This document shows positions 1-5,828 of a stretch of 5,828 nt of DNA, piece after piece. The translations under genes and the position numbers were made by a program. Source of the DNA: Dysgonamonadaceae bacterium. GTDB taxonomy: Bacteria; Bacteroidota; Bacteroidia; Bacteroidales; Azobacteroidaceae. The notes beneath the pieces were generated by a model. That model searched no databases. It was given only the letters and a program-made list of their open reading frames with translations, and was not told where the DNA came from. Position 1 is the first letter of the stretch; every line of letters begins with the position of its first letter. The stretch is from the NCBI GenBank assembly GCA_031260235.1, contig JAIRKG010000123.1, positions 1 to 5,828 on the forward strand, written 5' to 3'.

Positions 1-2121
1 ATGAAACAGAATTTATTTATTTTAGGATTAATATTAATGAGTTATTCAGCATGTAAACAAAATGTTAAGTCGGGTTCGCTTGACAGTTCCAATCCGTTTG
101 CCGCGGAGTTCAACACTCCCCGCAACCTTCCGCCTTTTGATTTGATCAAAACGGAACATTACAAACCGGCATTTCTGTCCGGTATCGAAGATAACACTGC
201 CGAAATTGCAGCGATTACAAACAATTCAGAAGCGCCGACTTTTGAGAATACCGTAGTTGCACTGGACGAAAGCGGCAGGCTGTTAAACAGGGTATCCGCC
301 GTATTTTTTGCAATGACAAGCGCCAATACGGATTCGGTTTTGCAGGCGCTTGAAGCCGAACTGTCGCCGCTATTGACGACTCATTCTGATAATATTTACT
401 TGAACGAGCAATTATTTGCCCGCATCAAAGCCGTTTATGACGATCCTGCGTCGAAAGATTTGACGGTGGAGCAGAAAAGACTGTTGGAAAAATATTACAA
501 AGATTTTGTTCGGTCGGGAATTGCATTGGAAGCCTCCCAAAAGGAGCGGCTTCGGGAGATCAATAAGGAGTTGGGATTGCTTAGCGTTTCGTTTGGCGAA
601 AATTTGTTGGCGGAAACCAACGATTTTCAGTTAATTATTGATAACGAAAATGATTTGTCGGGACTTCCCGCGAATGTGATTGACGCGGCAAGCCGGCAGG
701 CAACGAAAAAGGGTTTGGACGGGAAATGGGTATTTACTCTGCACAAACCGAGTTGGGAGCCCTTCCTTAAATATGCCGACAACCGCGAACTGCGCGAAAA
801 ACTCTACAAAGCCATGTACAACCGCGGCAACAACGGCAATAGCCACGACAACAAAGACGTCATCAAAAAAATCGTCAACCTGCGTCTCGAACGTGCTAAT
901 TTGTTGGGATATAAAACTCACGCCGATTACAAATTGGAAGAAACTATGGCGAAAACGCCCGAAAATGCGCTTAAACTATTGACCGACATTTGGAAATACG
1001 CTTTGCCGCAAGCGATAAAGGAAAAAAGCGAATTGCAGGAACTGATCGACAAAGAAGGCGGCAAATTCAAATTGCAGTCTTGGGACTGGTGGTATTATGC
1101 CGAAAAATTACGCGAAGCAAAATATGATTTGAACGAAGAGGAATTGCGGCCGTATTTTGTATTGGACAACGTCAGGAACGGTGCTTTTGAAGCGGCAAAT
1201 AAATTATATGGAATTTCGTTTAAGGAAATCGACAATGTTCCGGTCTATCAAAAAGATGTGAAAGTATTTGAAGGATACGATTTCGACGGCGCGTATATCG
1301 GCGTCATTTACGTGGATTATTTTCCACGTCCCGAAAAACGGAATGGCGCATGGATGGGAAGTTATACGAAACAAATGGTTTATCAGGGAAAGTTTGTACA
1401 TCCGGTCGTTTACAACGTGGGCAATTTCGCGCTGCCTGCAGGAGACGCCCCTTCTCTGCTGAATTTAGACCAGACGGAAACTTTATTTCACGAGTTCGGA
1501 CATGCCTTGCACGGCTTGCTTTCGCGGTGCAATTACCGCGGCGTTTCCGGCACAAATGTTTATCGCGATTTTGTCGAATTGCCTTCGCAGATAAACGAAC
1601 ACTGGGCGTTTCATCCGGAAGTCTTGAAAATGTATGCCAAACATTATAAAACAGGAGAAGTAATCCCCGACGTATTGATAGAAAAAATCAAGAAAACGGC
1701 GACTTTCAACCAGGGATTTACAACGACGGAACTTGTTGCCGCCGCTATCCTCGATATGAAATGGCATACAATCGAATCGCCATTGACGGTAGATGTAAAT
1801 ACTTTTGAAAACGACGTTTTGAATGAAATAGGGATGATTCCCGAAATTATAGTAAGATACAAAAGTCCCTATTTCGCTCATATTTTCGACGGCGGATATT
1901 CGGCAGGCTATTACAGTTACCTTTGGTCGGAAGTATTGGACACCGATGCGTTTCAATCTTTTGAAGAAAACGGTATTTTCGACCCTGCAACAGCGAAATC
2001 GTTCAGGGAAAATATCCTTTCCAAAGGAGCAAGCGACGATCCGATGACACTCTATCGCCGTTTTCGCGGAGCCGATCCCAATCCTGATTACTTGTTGAAG
2101 AATCGGGGATTTATAAAATGA
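1..2121 (+). CDS. dcp: M3-family zinc metallopeptidase, peptidyl-dipeptidase Dcp type, putative lipoprotein
   Basis: Predicted zinc peptidase of family M3 that removes dipeptides from the C-terminus of short peptides. The zinc site is complete: HEFGH at residues 497-501 gives H497 and H501 as ligands and E498 as catalytic base, and E526 in RDFVELPSQ is the third ligand, 25 residues after H501 as in thimet oligopeptidase. The substrate-side residues are also present: H627, Y633, Y637 and Y640 in the segment HIFDGGYSAGYYSYLW. Other family blocks are NPF (31-33), PPFDLIKTEHYKPAF (44-58), DYFPRPEKRNGAWM (439-452) and the C-terminal YRRFRGADPNPDYLL. The 706 residues exceed E. coli Dcp (about 680) mainly by an N-terminal leader. 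That leader is hydrophobic and ends in YSAC, suggesting lipidation at C18 (inferred; Tyr at -3 is not ideal). The ATG at position 1 fits because it is followed directly by this signal. The ORF is intact and convergent with sdhB. The family call is firm; dipeptidase versus oligopeptidase specificity is less so. Confidence 0.95.
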   Translation: MKQNLFILGLILMSYSACKQNVKSGSLDSSNPFAAEFNTPRNLPPFDLIKTEHYKPAFLSGIEDNTAEIAAITNNSEAPTFENTVVALDESGRLLNRVSAVFFAMTSANTDSVLQALEAELSPLLTTHSDNIYLNEQLFARIKAVYDDPASKDLTVEQKRLLEKYYKDFVRSGIALEASQKERLREINKELGLLSVSFGENLLAETNDFQLIIDNENDLSGLPANVIDAASRQATKKGLDGKWVFTLHKPSWEPFLKYADNRELREKLYKAMYNRGNNGNSHDNKDVIKKIVNLRLERANLLGYKTHADYKLEETMAKTPENALKLLTDIWKYALPQAIKEKSELQELIDKEGGKFKLQSWDWWYYAEKLREAKYDLNEEELRPYFVLDNVRNGAFEAANKLYGISFKEIDNVPVYQKDVKVFEGYDFDGAYIGVIYVDYFPRPEKRNGAWMGSYTKQMVYQGKFVHPVVYNVGNFALPAGDAPSLLNLDQTETLFHEFGHALHGLLSRCNYRGVSGTNVYRDFVELPSQINEHWAFHPEVLKMYAKHYKTGEVIPDVLIEKIKKTATFNQGFTTTELVAAAILDMKWHTIESPLTVDVNTFENDVLNEIGMIPEIIVRYKSPYFAHIFDGGYSAGYYSYLWSEVLDTDAFQSFEENGIFDPATAKSFRENILSKGASDDPMTLYRRFRGADPNPDYLLKNRGFIK

Positions 2122-2178
2122 AATTCTACATTTACCGGTTTGCGAAACGTTTACACCGTCAAATTGTTTTCACAAAAA

Positions 2179-2217
2179 TGAGGCGCATGAAAAAACATGC
2201 GCCTTAACTTTTGTTTT
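2179..2217. terminator. bidirectional intrinsic terminator between dcp and sdhB
   Basis: A perfect 9-bp inverted repeat, AGGCGCATG (2181-2189) and CATGCGCCT (2196-2204), encloses a loop of six A. The stem can be lengthened by a G-T and a T-A pair. On the plus strand it is followed by TAACTTTTGTTTT, which fits termination of dcp, whose stop codon is 57 nt before the extended stem. On the minus strand the stem is followed by CATTTTTGTG, which fits termination of the sdhCAB transcript 27 nt after the sdhB stop. The remainder of the 109-nt gap shows nothing else. Confidence 0.85.
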
Positions 2218-2230
2218 ACGTATGCAGTCG

Positions 2231-2986
2231 CTAATCAGATAATTTGGCTTTCAGAAATTCTCTGTTCAATCGTGCAATATGGCTAATTGATACGCCTTTT
2301 GGACATTCCTTTTCACAGGCACGGGTATTGGTGCAGTTGCCGAAACCCAATTCGTCCATTTTTGCAATCATCGCTTTCACCCGTTCTTTCGTTTCCGGTT
2401 TTCCTTGCGGCAACAGTGCCAACTGGCTGACTTTTGCCGCGACAAACAGCATTGCAGAACCGTTTTTGCAAGCGGCGACACAGGCTCCGCAACCGATGCA
2501 GGAAGCGGCGTCCATCGCTGCGTCGGCAATCGGCTTGGGAACGGGAATCGCGTTGGCGTCGGGAACGCCACCGGTATTGACCGACACGTAACCGCCAGCC
2601 TGAATGATTTTGTCGAATGCATACCGGTCGACCATCAAATCGCGAATGACCGGAAATGCTGCCGACCGCCAAGGCTCGACCGTAATTGTGTCGCCGTCGT
2701 TGAAATGCCGCATGTGCAGCTGGCAGGTAGTAATCCGGTCGTCGGGACCATGCGGGTGACCGTTGATATACAACGAACACATTCCGCAGATGCCTTCGCG
2801 GCAATCGTTGTCGAATGCCACCGGCTCTTTCCCCTCGTTCACTAATTTTTCGTTCAGGATGTCGAGCATTTCGAGAAACGACGTATCGCCCGAAATTCCA
2901 TCCAATTTGTAGGTTTCAAAACCTCCTTTTTCCTTGGGTCCTTTTTGACGCCAGACTTTTAATTTGATGTTTATTACTTTTTCCAT
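2231..2986 (-). CDS. sdhB: succinate dehydrogenase/fumarate reductase iron-sulfur subunit (SdhB/FrdB)
   Basis: Iron-sulfur subunit that carries electrons between the FAD of SdhA and the haems and quinone of SdhC, on the cytoplasmic face of the membrane. All eleven cluster cysteines are visible in the 251 residues. The N-terminal ferredoxin-like domain has C62, C67 and C70 (CREGICGMC) plus C88 for the 2Fe-2S centre. The C-terminal domain has C163, C166 and C169 (CIGCGAC), with C228 for 4Fe-4S, and C173, C218 and C224 for 3Fe-4S. These spacings (3, 3, 4 and 6, 4) equal those of E. coli FrdB. A Cys at the 3Fe-4S position supports a 3Fe-4S rather than a second 4Fe-4S centre by homology. The ATG lies 12 nt after the sdhA stop; the leader CTATAAAAAGAA is A-rich with only a weak purine run, normal for Bacteroidota. 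It is the last gene of the operon, followed by the shared terminator. The sequence does not tell succinate oxidation from fumarate reduction. Confidence 0.97.
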   Translation of the reverse strand: MEKVINIKLKVWRQKGPKEKGGFETYKLDGISGDTSFLEMLDILNEKLVNEGKEPVAFDNDCREGICGMCSLYINGHPHGPDDRITTCQLHMRHFNDGDTITVEPWRSAAFPVIRDLMVDRYAFDKIIQAGGYVSVNTGGVPDANAIPVPKPIADAAMDAASCIGCGACVAACKNGSAMLFVAAKVSQLALLPQGKPETKERVKAMIAKMDELGFGNCTNTRACEKECPKGVSISHIARLNREFLKAKLSD

Positions 2987-2998
2987 TTCTTTTTATAG

Positions 2999-4942
2999 TT
3001 ACGATTTATAATTCCGCTGCAGCCTCTCCACAAATTCATAATCCAACGGTTCCTTCACAAGTTCCGGCTCCTTGTCCTCACCCGCATATTGCCAGCAAGC
3101 GGCATAAGAATATCCGGCGTCGTCGCGCAAGGCTTCCCCTTCGGGCGTCTGGTATTCTTCGCGGAAGTGACCGCCGCACGACTCGTTCCTGTTCAGTCCG
3201 TCAAGCGCCATCAGATAACCGACGTCGAAGAAATCGGCTACACGGAGCGCCTTTTCCAGTTCGGTGTTCAACGAGCCGACTTCGCCCGGAATGCGTACAT
3301 TCGCCCAAAACTCCTTTTTCAATGCTTTGATTTTCTCCAAAGCGTTTTTCAGCGATTCTTCGGTACGAGCCATACCTACGTAATCCCACATGATTGTACC
3401 AAGCGCTTTGTGGAAATAATCAACCGAACGGGTTCCATGTATGTTCATCAGTTTATTAATCTTCGCCTTGACCGCCTTTTCCGCTTCCTCAAATTCCGGC
3501 AAATCGACGCTGAAACGCGGAACGCTGATTTGGTCGGCAAGGTAATTTTGAATGGTATAAGGAATTACAAAATACCCGTCAGCCAAGCCCTGCATTAGAG
3601 CCGATGCGCCCAAACGGTTGGCGCCGTGGTCGGAAAAGTTGGCTTCGCCGATGGCAAAACAGCCGGGAATTGTCGTCATCAATTCATAATCGACCCAAAT
3701 GCCGCCCATCGTATAGTGAATGGCGGGGTAAATCATCATCGGCGTTTTATACGGGTTCTGGTCGGTAATCTTTTCGTACATCTGGAAAAGGTTGCCGTAA
3801 CGGGCTTCCACTGTTTTCATGCCCAACCGTTTGATAGCGTCCGAAAAATCCAGGTAAACCGCCAGTCCCGAAGAAGCGACGCCAAATCCCGCATCGCATC
3901 TTTCTTTTGCAGCGCGCGAGGCAACGTCGCGCGGAACCAAGTTTCCAAAAGCCGGATATCTTCTTTCCAAGTAATAATCACGGTCTTCTTCGGCAATCGC
4001 GGTCGGATTCAGTTTGCCTTCGCGAATGGCTACGGCGTCTTCGATTTTGCGGGGAACCCAGATGCGCCCGTCGTTGCGAAGCGATTCGGACATCAGGGTC
4101 AGTTTAGATTGAAATTCGCCGTGAACGGGAATACAAGTCGGGTGAATTTGCGCAAAAGCGGGATTGGCAAACAACGCGCCTTTCCTGTAAACCTGCATCG
4201 CCGCCGAACCGTTGGAATTCATCGCATTGGTCGAAAGGAAATAGGCGTTTCCGTAACCGCCTGTGGCAATCACGACCGCATGAGCCGCAAAACGCCTGAT
4301 TTCGCCGGTTACAAGGTCGCGGGCGATGATACCGCGCGCGCGTCCATCAATCACAACGAGGTCTAACATATCGTGGCGGGTAAACAGTTTCACGCTGCCT
4401 TTGTGTATTTGGCGGCTCAAAGCCGAATATGCACCGAGCAACAATTGCTGTCCGGTTTGACCTTTGGCGTAAAAAGTACGAGAAACCTGCGCCCCGCCGA
4501 AAGAACGGTTGTCCAGCAATCCGCCGTATTCGCGGGCGAAAGGAACGCCCTGCGCTACGCATTGATCGATAATATTCACCGAAACCTCAGCCAGACGGTA
4601 AACATTGGCTTCGCGGGCGCGATAATCGCCGCCTTTGATTGTGTCGTAAAACAGGCGGTAAACCGAATCGCCGTCGTTTTGATAATTTTTTGCCGCATTA
4701 ATGCCCCCCTGCGCGGCAATTGAGTGCGCCCGACGCGGAGAATCCTGAATACAGAAATTCAAAACGTTGAAACCAAGTTCGCCGAGGGAAGCGGCGGCAG
4801 AAGCGCCGGCAAGCCCGGTTCCCACCACAATCACGTCTAAACGACGTTTGTTGGCGGGGTTCACCAATTTCTGGTGGTCTTTGTAATTCGTCCATTTTTC
4901 TGCCAATGGACCTTTCGGAATTTTTGCTTCTAAATTTGTCAT
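2999..4942 (-). CDS. sdhA: succinate dehydrogenase/fumarate reductase flavoprotein subunit (SdhA/FrdA)
   Basis: Catalytic subunit that interconverts succinate and fumarate at a covalently bound FAD. The dinucleotide-binding motif GTGLAG is at residues 41-46. H73 in [11 protein letters not shown] is the expected site of covalent FAD attachment. Active-site residues equivalent to those of E. coli FrdA are present: H267 (IHPT), E286 and R289 (MSESLR), the proton-donor arginine R338 (VPRDVASRA), H409 (HYTMGG) and R443 (ANRLGA). The 647 residues match the B-type group (Wolinella FrdA is about 656 aa), longer than E. coli FrdA or SdhA. The first 35 residues form a polar extension before the Rossmann fold, common in Bacteroidota members. 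The ATG is 7 nt after the sdhC stop, so translational coupling is likely. There is no frameshift or missing key residue. L-aspartate oxidase is excluded by the sdhC and sdhB neighbours and by the length. Confidence 0.97.
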   Translation of the reverse strand: MTNLEAKIPKGPLAEKWTNYKDHQKLVNPANKRRLDVIVVGTGLAGASAAASLGELGFNVLNFCIQDSPRRAHSIAAQGGINAAKNYQNDGDSVYRLFYDTIKGGDYRAREANVYRLAEVSVNIIDQCVAQGVPFAREYGGLLDNRSFGGAQVSRTFYAKGQTGQQLLLGAYSALSRQIHKGSVKLFTRHDMLDLVVIDGRARGIIARDLVTGEIRRFAAHAVVIATGGYGNAYFLSTNAMNSNGSAAMQVYRKGALFANPAFAQIHPTCIPVHGEFQSKLTLMSESLRNDGRIWVPRKIEDAVAIREGKLNPTAIAEEDRDYYLERRYPAFGNLVPRDVASRAAKERCDAGFGVASSGLAVYLDFSDAIKRLGMKTVEARYGNLFQMYEKITDQNPYKTPMMIYPAIHYTMGGIWVDYELMTTIPGCFAIGEANFSDHGANRLGASALMQGLADGYFVIPYTIQNYLADQISVPRFSVDLPEFEEAEKAVKAKINKLMNIHGTRSVDYFHKALGTIMWDYVGMARTEESLKNALEKIKALKKEFWANVRIPGEVGSLNTELEKALRVADFFDVGYLMALDGLNRNESCGGHFREEYQTPEGEALRDDAGYSYAACWQYAGEDKEPELVKEPLDYEFVERLQRNYKS

Positions 4943-4949
4943 AACTAAT

Positions 4950-5615
4950 TTAACTCGTCAACTTAATAAATAAAAAATAAACCGGAATAGCCGCAAAGCC
5001 CAATATAATAAGCGTTGCTACAGCTTCGGAAATCAGTTTCAACCGCGAAAACCACACGCTGTTGTTGAAACCGATTGTTTGAAATGCGCTCCACACGCCA
5101 TGCGTCAGGTGAAACCAAAGCGCACCCAGCCAAACAAGATATACAGCCACATAGCAAGGATTTGAGAAAAGTTCCTTTACCAATCCCGAACCTTCAACGA
5201 CCGCATTGGGAGAATGAATAAGTTCGGCAAACTGCATCTTGTACCAAAAGTTCCAAAGGTGGATAACTAATCCTAACAGAATAATTATCCCCAAAACATA
5301 CATGTTTTTCGCCGCCCATTCGGTTCGCGTCCGGTTGGACAATCGATACTTGTCCGCCCCTCGCGCTTTCAGGTTTTGCAGCGTCAAAATCGTGGCATAA
5401 ATGAAATGCACAACCATGCCGGCTGCCAGAATAAGCGTGCCTGCAACGGCATACCAATTGGCGCCCAAAAGTTCGCAAATCGTGTCGTATGCTTCTTCCG
5501 AGAAAAGCAACGTCAGATTCATGGACATGTGAAACAGCAAAAATAAAATAAGGAAAATACCCGATATACTCATGATAAACTTCCTTCCAACAGATGAATT
5601 AAATAGCCAGTACAT
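4950..5615 (-). CDS. sdhC: succinate dehydrogenase/fumarate reductase cytochrome b subunit, B-type dihaem (SdhC/FrdC)
   Basis: Membrane anchor that binds two b haems and exchanges electrons with the quinone pool, probably menaquinone. The 221 residues show five hydrophobic segments, at roughly 12-35, 56-80, 104-122, 153-175 and 193-217, the pattern of single-subunit B-type anchors (B. subtilis SdhC, W. succinogenes FrdC). No separate sdhD is present, as expected for this type. Likely axial haem ligands, one each in helices 1, 2, 3 and 4, are H29, H70, H119 and H169; H169 is preferred over H172 because of the H-x3-G-[LV]-[WY] pattern shared with both relatives. The ATG at 5615 is the only usable start: an in-frame TAA lies 9 nt upstream, and the N-terminus [12 protein letters not shown] resembles Bacteroidota homologues. 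It is the first gene of the operon, 33 nt downstream of a consensus promoter. The two residues before H169 are Trp-Phe, so the E180 of Wolinella FrdC has no counterpart. Confidence 0.95.
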   Translation of the reverse strand: MYWLFNSSVGRKFIMSISGIFLILFLLFHMSMNLTLLFSEEAYDTICELLGANWYAVAGTLILAAGMVVHFIYATILTLQNLKARGADKYRLSNRTRTEWAAKNMYVLGIIILLGLVIHLWNFWYKMQFAELIHSPNAVVEGSGLVKELFSNPCYVAVYLVWLGALWFHLTHGVWSAFQTIGFNNSVWFSRLKLISEAVATLIILGFAAIPVYFLFIKLTS

Positions 5616-5647
5616 ACATTTTTAAGATATAATAAAATTTGACGGTA

Positions 5648-5678
5648 CAAATTTACTTAAAAATATGCAATTTGCAAA
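5648..5678 (-). promoter_or_regulatory. Bacteroidota-type promoter of the sdhCAB operon
   Basis: Read on the minus strand, TTTG (5678-5675) is followed after exactly 19 nt by TAAATTTG (5655-5648). This matches the Bacteroidota sigma consensus (TTTG or TTG near -33, TAnnTTTG near -7) without a mismatch. Transcription would begin a few bases downstream, leaving an AT-rich 5' leader of about 25-30 nt before the sdhC ATG at 5615. The leader has no clear Shine-Dalgarno sequence and ends in TTAAAAATGT directly before the start codon. No operator palindrome was seen overlapping it. Confidence 0.8.
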
Positions 5679-5683
5679 GAAGG

Positions 5684-5800
5684 ATGATAAAATTGATTTT
5701 ATTTTTAGTGCAAAGCCGCATTTTTTACGCCACGAGATTATTGGGCGCAAGAATTGAATGCTGCGTATGCAGAGATTGCCGTAATCTAACGGTCATGTAA
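5684..5800 (+). other. unassigned 38-codon ORF in the region upstream of sdhC
   Basis: A possible reading frame from ATG 5684 to TAA 5798-5800, divergent from sdhC. It begins with a short hydrophobic stretch (MIKLILFLV) and has a cysteine cluster, ECCVCRDC, near its end. I do not recognise it. No ribosome binding site or promoter of its own is evident, and its start lies just 6 nt beyond the -33 element of the sdhC promoter. The same stretch is also open on the minus strand (5826 to 5725, truncated by the window edge, stop TAA at 5727-5725). It may be a real small gene, a fragment of an interspersed repeat, or chance; chance or repeat is at least as likely. Confidence 0.2.
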
Positions 5801-5828
5801 TAGCAAATTCCCTTTGCCAATATATATG

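Noticed and set aside
1483..1956. A 157-codon minus-strand open frame inside dcp
   Set aside because: It overlaps the zinc-site and C-terminal region of the peptidase, whose frame is clearly the coding one; the antisense product shows no family motif.
2141..2155. Palindrome AAACGTTT in the dcp-sdhB gap as a possible operator
   Set aside because: It is an 8-bp palindrome in a convergent gap downstream of both genes, where no promoter is visible; most likely chance.
2405..2845. A 146-codon plus-strand open frame opposite sdhB
   Set aside because: It is antisense to the iron-sulfur subunit, whose cluster cysteines are all in place; no promoter or recognisable domain supports it.
3626..4366. 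A 246-codon plus-strand open frame opposite sdhA
   Set aside because: It lies wholly antisense to a flavoprotein with all catalytic residues intact. Its product has no recognisable domain, and long open antisense frames are common opposite GC-biased third codon positions.
2231..5615. Reading the operon as an L-aspartate oxidase or another flavoprotein system
   Set aside because: The flavoprotein is flanked by an iron-sulfur subunit with 2Fe-2S, 4Fe-4S and 3Fe-4S ligands and by a five-helix dihaem anchor, the full composition of a B-type succinate:quinone oxidoreductase.
5826..5828. ATG at the very end of the window, after an AT-rich stretch, possibly the start of a plus-strand gene
   Set aside because: Only the start triplet is inside the window, so there is no coding sequence to judge; the preceding TTTG at 5813-5816 has no -7 element after it.

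Overview
The window looks like a chromosomal segment of a Bacteroidales-type bacterium (phylum Bacteroidota). Three things point there. The succinate dehydrogenase/fumarate reductase genes are of the three-subunit B-type in the order cytochrome b, flavoprotein, iron-sulfur protein. The promoter in front of them matches the Bacteroidota consensus (TTTG, 19 nt, TAnnTTTG) rather than a sigma-70 promoter. The gene starts sit in A-rich leaders without clear Shine-Dalgarno sequences. The genus cannot be told from this sequence.

Layout: positions 1-2121 (+) encode a complete M3-family zinc metallopeptidase (peptidyl-dipeptidase Dcp type) with a lipoprotein-like N-terminus; the window opens exactly on its ATG, so its promoter is not visible. 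Positions 2122-2230 are a short convergent intergenic gap with a strong hairpin that can terminate transcription from both sides. Positions 2231-5615 (-) hold a compact three-gene operon read right to left: sdhC (cytochrome b), sdhA (flavoprotein) and sdhB (iron-sulfur), separated by 7 and 12 nt. Positions 5616-5678 contain its AT-rich leader and promoter. Positions 5679-5828 carry no gene I can name, but hold a block of clearly higher GC with short ORFs and small hairpins.

Function: SdhC, SdhA and SdhB together form a membrane-bound quinone-linked complex. In anaerobic Bacteroidales the homologous frdCAB complex mainly reduces fumarate to succinate with electrons from menaquinol; sequence alone does not fix the direction here. 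The peptidase is an unrelated convergent neighbour that probably trims short peptides.

I see no CRISPR array, insertion sequence, tRNA, rRNA, phage or defence genes. The window is mostly conserved core metabolism and I found no convincing undescribed system; the only unexplained stretch is the right edge.
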